Origin: Bacillota bacterium
GTDB lineage: Bacteria; Bacillota; Syntrophomonadia; Syntrophomonadales; DTU052
Reading direction: 5' to 3'
NCBI GenBank assembly: GCA_029781825.1
Contig: JAKOVY010000016.1
Span: 1-38,155, forward strand
Length of the DNA stretch: 38,155 bases
The notes under the pieces are model-generated. The model was not told the origin of the DNA. It worked only from the letters and a program-made list of their open reading frames with translations, and did not search any database. A program made the translations under genes and the position numbers. Positions 31,809 through 38,155 of this stretch are shown here, in pieces. Each line of letters begins with the position of its first letter. The stretch's first letter is position 1.

Positions 31809-33143
31809 TTGGAAACAAGGATAAGCGACCTTTTGGGATTGATTTTCCGGTTCCCGGCTCCCTGGATTTTGACCGGAGCGGGTATCTCAACGGAGAGCGG
31901 CATCCCCGATTTCCGCAGCCCAGGTACGGGCCTGTGGGAAAAGATGGACCCCATGGAGTTTGCCTCGGTTGAAGGACTAAGGCGCAATCCCCGTGCATTT
32001 TTCACTCATGGGCGGGAGACCATCGACACCATCTTAAACGCCAAACCCAACACCGGACATATCGTGCTGGGACATTTGCAGCAGGCGAGGCTTATCGGCC
32101 CTATCGTTACCCAGAATGTTGATGATCTGCACCGCAGGGGAGGAGCAATTCACTATTACGAGGTACACGGACATTTCCGAACCGCCTCCTGCATGAGCTG
32201 CCGCAATCAGGTTCCCATCAGCGAGGTGGTAAATCAGGTGGACAGGGATCAGATACCACCGGTTTGCGGTTACTGCGGCGGGATCCTGAAGCCTGATGTA
32301 ATCCTCTTCGGCGATATGATGCCCGCCGACTACCAGGAGGCATCACTGTTGGCCAGCAGATATCAATATATACCAAAATTGATGATCGTAATCGGCTCCA
32401 GCCTGACAGTTTCCCCGGTAAACTATTTGCCTCTGGAGTTCAACCGGATTGCCATCATCAACAATACCCCGACCCCCATGGATTACAAGGCCGATCTGGT
32501 CTTGCGCCAGCAGATTGGGCAAGTGATGGGCGCCCTCTGGGATGAGATCCTGGCTCTAAACGACGGGAAGGCACCGGAACCGCTGCCCTATGGTTTTAAC
32601 TTCGGTCATCTCATTGCTTACCTTGACAATGAGATGCGTTTTTTGGCCGGTCAGAAAACGCGCACGACCGCTTCCAAGGAGAGCCTCGCCCGCCATGCCG
32701 GTTATATTAAAGCCGATCTGGAGGCGGCGCAGAGTATTATCCAAGCCTTCCCCGCCGACGACAGACAACCTCTGGAGAAAGCCATGCTGCAATTCTACCT
32801 GGCGGAGATCGAAAGAATGAAGAAGGAGTTTGCATCCTGGTGCTCCGAAACCGGTATCGAACCCAATGCGGAACAGTCCCGGTTCAGTAAACTCCTGCAG
32901 GATAACTTCAAGGACAACGTGAATGCATTCCTTACCTATACCGATGAGACTGAACCCCTGCCTGATTTGGTTGAGCATTTCGCCGCCTGCGCCGCGGGCT
33001 GTTTCGGTTTCTGGTCCTTCAGCAACCGCATTATGGGTCAACCCCTCCCACCGCAAGAGGAGTGGGAAAACTTTAAGAAGAGGGCCAATGATCACCGGGT
33101 CGAGCAGGACCTGGACCAGATCCTTAAACTCTTTTCACTGTGA
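31809..33143 (+). CDS. Sirtuin (Sir2) NAD-dependent deacylase with C-terminal extension
   Basis: A 444-aa protein. Residues 1-250 form a complete sirtuin: GAGIST at 23-28, TQNVDDLH at 101-108, the catalytic His120 in EVHGHF, a zinc site of two CxxC pairs (Cys128/131 and 153/156), and GSSLTVSP near 196. It should remove acetyl or longer acyl groups from lysine with NAD. Residues 251-444 are an unrecognised, mainly helical extension. The frame is open back to minC, but TTG 31809 with GAGAGGTG seven bases upstream gives the normal sirtuin N-terminus. A role in reversing acylation caused by abundant acyl-CoAs is plausible in such an organism (inference). A terminator follows at 33185. Confidence 0.9.
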   Translation: METRISDLLGLIFRFPAPWILTGAGISTESGIPDFRSPGTGLWEKMDPMEFASVEGLRRNPRAFFTHGRETIDTILNAKPNTGHIVLGHLQQARLIGPIVTQNVDDLHRRGGAIHYYEVHGHFRTASCMSCRNQVPISEVVNQVDRDQIPPVCGYCGGILKPDVILFGDMMPADYQEASLLASRYQYIPKLMIVIGSSLTVSPVNYLPLEFNRIAIINNTPTPMDYKADLVLRQQIGQVMGALWDEILALNDGKAPEPLPYGFNFGHLIAYLDNEMRFLAGQKTRTTASKESLARHAGYIKADLEAAQSIIQAFPADDRQPLEKAMLQFYLAEIERMKKEFASWCSETGIEPNAEQSRFSKLLQDNFKDNVNAFLTYTDETEPLPDLVEHFAACAAGCFGFWSFSNRIMGQPLPPQEEWENFKKRANDHRVEQDLDQILKLFSL

Positions 33144-33184
33144 TTATCCGTTAGAGGGATGTCAACCTCTCAATATCGATTCTG

Positions 33185-33231
33185 ATACAGTGCAGGCCCG
33201 GTCAAGGCCAGGTCTGCACTGTATTTTGTTT
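33185..33231 (+). terminator. Terminator after the sirtuin gene
   Basis: ATACAGTGCAG and CTGCACTGTAT form a perfect 11-bp stem around an 18-base loop, which can itself pair. It is followed by TTTGTTT. It is about 40 bp after the stop codon. Confidence 0.82.
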
Positions 33232-33398
33232 GCCGCATTCCCGCCTCATTTATCTTTCCAGCCATTGCTGCACAACCAAATCAACGCCGAGGAATAATTT
33301 AGGATCAACCGGACAATACTTGAGGCAGGGTCTGCAATGAAGGTCACCCGGGTCGGCGGGCGCGGACTGCAAAAATATATTAATGAAAGGAGACGGTA

Positions 33399-33608
33399 AT
33401 GTCGCGTATAAGATCATCCGATAACAACAACGGACAGCGCAATCGTTCCGATACCTACACCGTAATAATCCCTATCGCCAGCAGGAGAAAGCCCAAGCCA
33501 TCTGAAGGCATTCACGATGTAGAGTTGGCAAGAGCTGTTGACACTCAGTTCAACATCATATTGCCCGATCTTCCTCCCGTAAATAGTCCAGAACATAGCG
33601 ATATATAA
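33399..33608 (+). CDS. Small hypothetical protein, 69 aa
   Basis: A 69-aa open frame with a good start: AAAGGAG six bases before ATG 33399. The protein is polar and probably partly disordered at its N-terminus (SRIRSSDNNNGQRNRSDTY). A short hydrophobic strand TVIIPIA and a Pro-rich end follow. I do not recognise a family, and there is no membrane segment or metal motif. The 3' third overlaps, in antisense, a minus-strand open frame that also looks coding-like (33545-33742). Ribosome-site quality favours the plus-strand gene. Confidence 0.5.
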   Translation: MSRIRSSDNNNGQRNRSDTYTVIIPIASRRKPKPSEGIHDVELARAVDTQFNIILPDLPPVNSPEHSDI

Positions 33609-33742
33609 TCGGCAACTCTTCCAAGCAGGAGATCTTGGCCGGCCGCATCCTCCCCATGGCGTAATTCCTCGAAAATCTTTTCAGTCCAGGTTCCCTCGGC
33701 ATACAGCGCCAGGCCGGGAGACTTTCCCCGGGTAAAACCCCC
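33545..33742 (-). pseudogene. Start-less reading frame, possible gene remnant
   Basis: A minus-strand frame of 65 codons plus stop with protein-like composition (ALYAEGTWTEKIFEELRHG, then VADYISLCSGLFTGG). No ATG, GTG or TTG stands near its GGAGGGGG, and the frame is closed upstream by TGA. It may be the decayed 3' part of a gene downstream of the CsoR-like repressor, or chance. It overlaps the 69-aa gene on the other strand. Confidence 0.25.
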
Positions 33743-33940
33743 TCCTCACTGATTAAGTGCCGGCTCCCGGCATCTCAGGGAACATCCGAATAATTCAAGA
33801 GAAACGGTCCCGGCGTTGGGGACGGTTGGCGGCGTTCTTGCATGTGCATCGGACGCAGGCGGCTGCTCAACGGCTTATGACCATTTCAAAAGAAGCTCCG
33901 AAATCAATGAATTCGCACAATTGGCCGCTGGAGCGGCCTC
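33609..33940. other. Intergenic region downstream of the CsoR-like gene
   Basis: These 332 bases carry the upper part of the start-less frame described above, one copy of the 26-bp direct repeat (33876-33901) and a GGCCGCT-GG-AGCGGCC inverted repeat (33923-33938) immediately after the repressor stop codon. No intact gene is seen. Confidence 0.5.
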
Positions 33941-33967
33941 CTATGACCATTTCCTCAGAAGCTCCGA
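33876..33967. repeat. 26-bp direct repeat duplicating the CsoR-like gene 3' end
   Basis: The segments 33876-33901 and 33942-33967 are 26 bp each, start 66 bp apart and match at 23 positions; the three differences are adjacent. The second copy encodes the last residues and most of the stop codon of the repressor (SELLRKWS). The first, in the same relative frame, encodes SELLLKWS and a stop. Confidence 0.7.
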
Positions 33968-34222
33968 GAACTTTTCCAGGTTTTCCTGCACGCTCCGGTC
34001 CTTCACCAGGTCGTCACCGAGGCAGTTCGCCAGGTAATTGCTTAGGACCAAAACCCCCACCCGGGAAATCGCCGCTTTTACGGCAGTAAGCTGCACCATG
34101 ATTTCCATGCAATCGCGCTCTTCATCCACCATCCGGGATATCCCCCGCACCTGTCCTTCGATTCTCCTTAAGCGCGCTTTTATATCTTGTCTGCATTCCT
34201 TATCGCTGCCATTACCCTTCAT
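33941..34222 (-). CDS. CsoR/FrmR-family (DUF156) metal- or sulfur-sensing repressor
   Basis: A 93-aa all-helical repressor. It has the family segment RLRRIEGQVRGISRMV (about 18-32). The first sensor cysteine is Cys38 (ERDCMEI) and the second Cys67 (NYLANC). In copper-sensing CsoR a histidine lies four residues before the second cysteine; here that residue is Tyr63, so the Cys-His-Cys copper site is incomplete. Two cysteines without the histidine recalls the persulfide sensor CstR. ATG 34222 has AGGGGG upstream. A promoter with an ACCC...GGGT dyad lies 100 bp away on the other strand (34323-34350) and is a likely target. No copper ATPase or chaperone gene is adjacent. Confidence 0.88.
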   Translation of the reverse strand: MKGNGSDKECRQDIKARLRRIEGQVRGISRMVDEERDCMEIMVQLTAVKAAISRVGVLVLSNYLANCLGDDLVKDRSVQENLEKFSELLRKWS

Positions 34223-34612
34223 AATATCCCCCTATACCTTTACCGGGTATCATAACGCCCTTACTACTAGATCATTGTAGCGGCGAGTGTTGGAGGAGTC
34301 AATTTCTGCTACCGTACGGAGCTTAACACCCATAGGGGTATTTATAAAATAGTGGGCAGCTCTGTCAACAGCTATCCTTATCCAAGATATGTCCGCATAC
34401 TCAATCTCACCATATTGAAACCGGTCTGTCCGCCGCTGCTGGTCCTAACGTTCCCATCTGTAAACCGACTTTTTGCAGGAGAATTCTCTCAGCATATTCC
34501 TATAGCTAATGAAATCCGCCTCACTGAAATAATTGGAACATTATGCTATTTAAACCATATTCTGTATTGGGGGAAGACCGCAGCACTGATGCAATGAGAG
34601 GGGGGGATTGAT
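34223..34612. other. Divergent region: CsoR-type operator, plus-strand promoter, leader
   Basis: These 390 bases separate the repressor from the Phe/Cys-rich gene. The segment 34231-34250 holds a TACC-G-GGTA palindrome close to the repressor start. The plus-strand promoter and operator are at 34323-34350. A second weak promoter-like pair (TTGGAA and CATATT, 17 bp apart) occurs around 34531-34559. No further gene is seen. Confidence 0.5.
34323..34350 (+). promoter_or_regulatory. Promoter with CsoR-type operator in its spacer
   Basis: TTAACA (34323-34328) and TAAAAT (34345-34350) are separated by 16 bp. The dyad ACACCC-ATAG-GGGTAT (34326-34341) fills the spacer; five of six arm positions pair. 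G-tract dyads with flanking A/T are the usual operator of CsoR-family repressors. It would control the plus-strand transcript leading to the gene at 34613. Confidence 0.6.
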
Positions 34613-34789
34613 TTGTCGTTTATCGCCGGCAGAAGGTTCATTTGTCCATTCTGCGGCAGGGTGTTTGGAATCGATGACTTTCGCGTCCTCGGGTTTCCTT
34701 TTGACTTTCCTTTCGGCCTGTTCAACCCATTCATATTCGGATTCTGTCCCTGTCGCAGGAGAAGAATATTCTGTAACAACTTTTTCTAA
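34613..34789 (+). CDS. Phe/Cys-rich small protein, 58 aa, unknown
   Basis: A 58-aa frame starting at TTG 34613, with a run of six G six bases upstream. The protein has 16 phenylalanines (28 percent), five cysteines and four consecutive arginines. CPFCG (Cys11, Cys14) is near the N-terminus, a Phe/Pro/Gly-rich centre (GFPFDFPFGLFNPFIFGF) follows, and the end carries CPC, RRRR and a further Cys54. The cysteine pairs suggest a zinc or other metal knuckle. The central part is hydrophobic but too rich in Pro to be a normal membrane helix. I know no family like it. Its promoter has a CsoR-type operator, so a link to metal or sulfur stress is possible. Confidence 0.6.
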   Translation: MSFIAGRRFICPFCGRVFGIDDFRVLGFPFDFPFGLFNPFIFGFCPCRRRRIFCNNFF

Positions 34790-35094
34790 AGCCTTCCATT
34801 AGATAAATTGTCCCGGAAACCAGACAACCCGGATCATAATTTGGCCGTTACCCCGGTTTTCCCCTCTCAAACACCGGGCTTGACGGTAATTGGCAAATGA
34901 TCCGGGATGTTTTCTTTTTGCGGTAAATGGAAGAAAGGGACAACGATTAAGCTCGGCGGTAAACACGCAGAAATGCCCGACCCGGACTAATGGTTGGGAC
35001 TTCTCAAGAGCACAATATAATTATATGCTATTGTCATAGACTCCGCCGCTCCGGTTGGAATGTCCAGAATACGAAAATGGAGGCGTTAGAAACA
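34790..35094. other. Intergenic region with promoter for the monooxygenase-SDR pair
   Basis: These 305 bases contain no gene. The only clear signal is the sigma-A promoter at 34994-35021, with an ATATAATTATAT palindrome (35015-35026) overlapping its -10. Confidence 0.5.
34994..35021 (+). promoter_or_regulatory. Sigma-A promoter of the ABM-SDR operon
   Basis: TTGGGA (34994-34999) and a perfect TATAAT (35016-35021) are 16 bp apart. The -10 is part of a 12-bp palindrome that could be an operator. The leader to the first gene is about 65 nt. Confidence 0.65.
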
Positions 35095-35394
35095 ATGATC
35101 GCAAACATTGCTACTCTGAAAGCGAAACCAGGAAAAGAAGCTGAACTTGCCGAGATTCTAAAATCGTTCGTAGCGAAAACAGCGGATGAAGAAGGTACCC
35201 TTGTCTACACCCTGTTGCAATCCAAGAAGGACCCTACCGAGTTTATTTTTTATGAGGTATACAAGGACCAGGCGGCGATGGAACTGCATGCCTCAACCCC
35301 TCATTTCAAGGAGATCATGATGAGCAGGATAGTTCCTTACCTTGATGGGAAACCCAAGATGACCTTCTGTGACGTTCTCGCCGAAAAAGGCTGA
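35095..35394 (+). CDS. Antibiotic-biosynthesis-monooxygenase (YgiN-like) domain protein
   Basis: A 99-aa ferredoxin-like alpha/beta protein of the ABM family. Family marks are AKPGKEAELAEILKSFV, EEGTLVYTLLQSKKDP, FIFYEVYKDQAAMELHASTP and HFKEIM. Members are cofactor-free quinol monooxygenases or heme-degrading enzymes; some act only as small-molecule binders. In an anaerobe an oxygen-dependent role is questionable. ATG 35095 is chosen because ATGGAGG lies upstream; ATG 35077 is in frame but has no ribosome site. An SDR gene follows after 89 bp, presumably in the same transcript. Confidence 0.85.
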   Translation: MIANIATLKAKPGKEAELAEILKSFVAKTADEEGTLVYTLLQSKKDPTEFIFYEVYKDQAAMELHASTPHFKEIMMSRIVPYLDGKPKMTFCDVLAEKG

Positions 35395-35483
35395 TCCTGT
35401 TACGGATTCCCGAATAACCTGCAGTACTTTCACCGGGCAATACAATCTTAAAACACATTAAAATCAAGGAGCTGTTATACACC

Positions 35484-36257
35484 GTGAACGTATTTGATCT
35501 TTTGAGCCTCAAGGGAAAAACTGCAATAGTCACTGGTGGTTCTATCGGTCTGGGTGCACAGATGTGCAGTGCTTTGGCCGAGGCCGGGGCCAACGTGGTA
35601 GTGGCTGCCCGTAAGGTGGAGCGTTGCGCGGCATTATGCGAGGAACTGGAAAAACTGGGGGTTCGGGCTGTACCGGCTGCCTGTGATGTCAGCAAAGACG
35701 AAGACCGCCAAAACCTGATTGACCTCACGGTCAAGGAATTTGGCAAGATCGATATTTTAGTAAACAATGCCGGGATTACTTGGGCGGCCGACTCCCTTAA
35801 CTACCCCATGGACAAGTGGGAAAGGGTTTTCAATGTTAACGTAACCGGGCTGTTCGATCTTTCAGCCAGAGCCGCCCGCGTTATGAAGGAGCATGGCGGG
35901 GGCAAGATCATCAACATTGCCTCAATTGCGGCCTTTGTGGGAGCCGAACCGGAAATCCAGGATACCGTAGCCTATCAGGCCAGCAAGGGCGCGGTAGTCA
36001 TACTTACCAAAGACTTGGCGATGAAATGGGCGCGCTATGGCATCTATGTTAATGCTATAGCTCCCGGTTATTTCCCCACTCACATGAGCAGCGGATTGCT
36101 GGAAATGACAAAGGACAGGGTTTTACCCCGGATACCGCTGCGCCGTTTCGGGGGCGAGCATGACATGAAAGGCCTCGTCCTTCTGCTGGCATCCGCGGCA
36201 TCCGATTTTATCACCGGACAGACTTTTGTGATCGACGGCGGCATGACCTGCGGCTAA
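35484..36257 (+). CDS. SDR-family oxidoreductase
   Basis: A 257-aa short-chain dehydrogenase. TGGSIGLG is at residues 17-24, NNAGI at 94-98, Ser147 in INIASIA, and the Tyr164/Lys168 pair in AYQASKGA. The insertion around GAEPEIQDTVAY and the C-terminal FITGQTFVIDGGMTCG fit the gluconate 5-dehydrogenase/3-oxoacyl reductase branch, but the substrate is not known. The start is GTG at 35484, with AAGGAG 12 bases upstream. It is cotranscribed with the ABM-domain gene. It is a different protein from the FabG-like reductase at 9303-10043. Confidence 0.88.
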   Translation: MNVFDLLSLKGKTAIVTGGSIGLGAQMCSALAEAGANVVVAARKVERCAALCEELEKLGVRAVPAACDVSKDEDRQNLIDLTVKEFGKIDILVNNAGITWAADSLNYPMDKWERVFNVNVTGLFDLSARAARVMKEHGGGKIINIASIAAFVGAEPEIQDTVAYQASKGAVVILTKDLAMKWARYGIYVNAIAPGYFPTHMSSGLLEMTKDRVLPRIPLRRFGGEHDMKGLVLLLASAASDFITGQTFVIDGGMTCG

Positions 36258-36616
36258 TGCTAACCCGGGTAATCGGGATGGGTGGTATGGCTGGACCGTA
36301 AACGGAGAGATTACCGCATTTCCGGTATGCCTGGACCCAGTCTTACAGTAATCGTTGTTGCTGAACCACTTTCGTCATTAAAACCGGTATCCCGTACCGC
36401 GGCGGCATACTCTATTCAGGTTAAACATAAACCTGGCGTTCGGAGATGACTGGCAACCGCGGTACGGGATTTATCGGTAAGCACACTCATCTTTAATGCC
36501 CGGAAAGCGTGTGCCTGCGGCAGTATCATACCGACGCCCTCCACCCCGGGTTCAATCTGCCGATGACTAATCAGGAGCGATGGCATGACCGAAGATGCGC
36601 AAGCTCCGCTCAGGGC
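36258..36616. other. Intergenic region with nested inverted repeats
   Basis: No gene is visible in these 359 bases between the convergent SDR and MscS genes. It holds the pair GGTAATC/GATTACC (36268-36274 and 36309-36315), the long inverted repeat at 36389-36470 and a 16-bp copy of the end of the MscS gene at 36552-36567. Confidence 0.5.
36389..36470. repeat. Long inverted repeat with inner hairpin
   Basis: ATCCCGTACCGCGG (36389-36402) and its exact complement (36457-36470) are perfect 14-bp arms, 54 bp apart. Inside, CAGGTT (36417-36422) pairs with AACCTG (36430-36435). There is no T-tract. Possible roles are a cruciform, a protein site or a small miniature-element remnant. Confidence 0.6.
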
Positions 36617-36632
36617 TCAATCTGCCGATGAC
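36552..36632. repeat. 16-bp direct repeat duplicating the MscS gene 3' end
   Basis: TCAATCTGCCGATGAC occurs at 36552-36567 and at 36617-36632, 65 bp apart. The second copy encodes the last residues (SSAD) and stop codon of the MscS gene on the minus strand. The first repeats them downstream of it. Confidence 0.65.
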
Positions 36633-37771
36633 CGTCCATTACCTGGATTCAATTTTGCATCGACCCTGGTTAGCAATTCATTTTCAAAATATATGCTGGT
36701 GCTGGGGAAGGCCAGCGAAACCCCTTCCTCCTCCAGTATGCCCATAATTCTCAGGTTCACATCCTCCTTCACCCTCAGGTATTCCTCCCACACAGTGGTC
36801 CTGGTAAAAAAGTAGAGGAAAATGTTTAGGCTGCTGTCCCCGTAGGAATCAAAAAAGACGAAAATGGTTTCCGGGTGGATATCGGGATGATCCTGCAGCA
36901 TTGCCCGGATTTTCTGGATGCACTTCTCGATCTTTTCCCGGGGAGTATCAAATGTAAGCCTGAGGGTAAAAGTAATCCTTCTTTTGCCCATACGGCTCCA
37001 GTTGGTAACAGGTTCGTTGGCCAAGGTAGAATTGGGAACTGTTACCACGGCTTGCTCGAAGGTGCGAATTTTGGTGCTGCGGAAGTTGATGTCTTCAACT
37101 ATCCCCTCCACAGTGGGTGTTAATATCCAGTCCCCGATGGAAAAGGGCTTGTCAGTGATGATCACGATTCCTCCAAAAACATTGGACAGGGTCTGCTGGG
37201 CCGCCAGTGCAAAGGCCAAACCGCCCAACCCCAGTCCGGCGATAAAACCGTTGACATCATAATCCCACTCCTGCAGGAGTACAATCAAGGCCAGCGCAGC
37301 AATAACGACTTTCAGCACCCTGGATAAAAACGGCACCAATATCAGGTCAATTTCGACGCCCGGCAGACCGCCATACTCCTCTGAATGCTCAACATAAAGC
37401 CCCACTAGATTCCAGAGACAAGAAGCGGCAAGAATCACCAGAACCGAGCGAAACAGCCGGGAAATAAGAACATCGATTTCGGAACTGAGCGGCAGATAAG
37501 TTAATGCCAGGTAAACGCCCAAGGCAGCAAAGAAGAACTGCAGGGGTTTTTCAAGAGCCTTTACTAAATAATTGTCCAGATCAATGCTGGTCTTGCTGGT
37601 TAACCTGTGCAGCAGTTTCATTATCTTTCTGACAAAGAACTTCCTGAAGAGATATACAGCCAGGAAGATTGCGAGCGCAACACCGATTTTGCTAATCCAT
37701 GGCAATAAGGCCTCAAATGAAAGAGTATTCCTGATGTGGGTCAGGCTGAAAAATTCCAGAATATGCTGCAC
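36617..37771 (-). CDS. MscS-family mechanosensitive channel
   Basis: A protein of 384 aa from GTG 37771. An N-terminal membrane part (helices at about residues 20-40, 65-85, 95-120 and 140-165) precedes the pore-lining TM3 region, GLGLGGLAFALAAQQTLSNV. The MscS beta domain follows (KPFSIGDWI, DINFRSTKIRTF, VTVPNSTLANEPVTNW). Channels of this family release solutes on hypo-osmotic shock. The frame is open to 37864, but that start lacks a ribosome site. GTG 37771 has AAAGGTGAT upstream and is preferred with moderate confidence. It converges on the SDR gene, and its 3' end is partly duplicated downstream. Confidence 0.9.
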   Translation of the reverse strand: MQHILEFFSLTHIRNTLSFEALLPWISKIGVALAIFLAVYLFRKFFVRKIMKLLHRLTSKTSIDLDNYLVKALEKPLQFFFAALGVYLALTYLPLSSEIDVLISRLFRSVLVILAASCLWNLVGLYVEHSEEYGGLPGVEIDLILVPFLSRVLKVVIAALALIVLLQEWDYDVNGFIAGLGLGGLAFALAAQQTLSNVFGGIVIITDKPFSIGDWILTPTVEGIVEDINFRSTKIRTFEQAVVTVPNSTLANEPVTNWSRMGKRRITFTLRLTFDTPREKIEKCIQKIRAMLQDHPDIHPETIFVFFDSYGDSSLNIFLYFFTRTTVWEEYLRVKEDVNLRIMGILEEEGVSLAFPSTSIYFENELLTRVDAKLNPGNGRSSAD

Positions 37772-37969
37772 ATCAATCACCTTTTCTATTTTGCCTATTA
37801 ATACACAAACTAAAAACTTGTATCGCCCCAACAGCAGCAAAGACGGATTGCACCGGGTATCCAAGCAAGTACATTATCTCAGAAACCAGGAGACTCCTTC
37901 AATACCCAGACCACCCTTGTCCCTGTCAAGATTAAGTGGGTAAACTCCCGCATAATTTATTTCTCAACC
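37772..37969. other. Intergenic region before the MscS gene
   Basis: About 200 bases between the cut-off minus-strand gene at the right edge and the MscS gene. Apart from the start-less extension of the MscS frame, nothing is recognised. Confidence 0.4.
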
Positions 37970-38155
37970 TCATGCAGTTCGATAACTGGCTGAGGTTAAT
38001 GGCCGCAGAACATATTTGACCCACATTTTGCCCGATGACGGTCCTTCCAGCAGTGGCACAGTCGATGCCAGCCACTTACTTAAATCCTCTTTGCTTGGCT
38101 TAGATTTGGGATCAACTATTTTTGTAGGCAGTACTCTCGTTATCCGCTCCCGGTT
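37970..38155 (-). CDS. Unknown protein, C-terminal part cut by the window edge
   Basis: A minus-strand frame of 61 codons is open to the window edge and ends with TGA at 37970-37972. Visible segments include RITRVLPTKIVDPKSKPSKE and WLASTVPLLEGPSSGKMWVK, ending in RPLTSASYRTA. It is basic and soluble-looking. I do not recognise the family from this piece, and the start lies outside the window. It is on the same strand as, and upstream of, the MscS gene. Confidence 0.45.
   Translation of the reverse strand, partial: NRERITRVLPTKIVDPKSKPSKEDLSKWLASTVPLLEGPSSGKMWVKYVLRPLTSASYRTA

Overview
The window looks like chromosome from an endospore-forming, anaerobic, fatty-acid-oxidising Firmicute, most like Syntrophomonadaceae (Syntrophomonas or a relative). 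This is an inference from gene content: two beta-oxidation clusters, a spoVA germination operon with DUF1657 and DUF421 genes, a minD-minE-minC group, Gram-positive ribosome binding sites and many GTG/TTG starts. There is no rRNA, convincing tRNA, CRISPR array, IS element or prophage.

Left part (1-13.2 kb, almost all minus strand): a thiolase cut by the window edge follows fadN (3-hydroxyacyl-CoA dehydrogenase/enoyl-CoA hydratase). Upstream are an acyl-CoA synthetase, a sigma-54-dependent activator, a MaoC hydratase, a crotonase, a FabG-like reductase, an unknown membrane protein, a LysE-type exporter and an HD-GYP protein. A near-consensus sigma-54 promoter precedes the acyl-CoA synthetase and another precedes the membrane protein. 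A third precedes a second acyl-CoA synthetase at 24.3-26.0 kb. Fatty-acid activation here therefore looks like an enhancer-controlled sigma-54 regulon with its probable activator encoded beside it.

Middle (13.4-19.4 kb): a VWA protein, a TPM-domain protein and LemA on the minus strand face a MoxR-type AAA ATPase and a CoxE-like VWA protein on the plus strand. Next (19.5-23.5 kb) is a spore operon: DUF1657, DUF1657, DUF421 with a C-terminal DUF1657-like module, spoVAC, spoVAD, spoVAE and a YhcN/YlaJ-type lipoprotein. An MntR-type regulator, the second acyl-CoA synthetase and a MoeB/ThiF-type enzyme follow on the minus strand.

Right part (27.8-38.2 kb): hbd and crt form a short-chain beta-oxidation pair, followed by minD-minE-minC in an unusual order and a sirtuin with a ~190-residue C-terminal extension. 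After these come small unknown genes, a CsoR-family repressor lacking the copper-ligand histidine, a Phe/Cys-rich 58-residue protein, a monooxygenase-fold protein with an SDR dehydrogenase, an MscS channel and a cut-off gene. A promoter carrying a CsoR-type operator lies between the repressor and the Phe/Cys-rich gene. The 3' ends of the CsoR-like and MscS genes are each followed, 65-66 bp further on, by a partial copy of their own last codons and stop.

All functional calls rest on motifs read by eye; no database search was possible.
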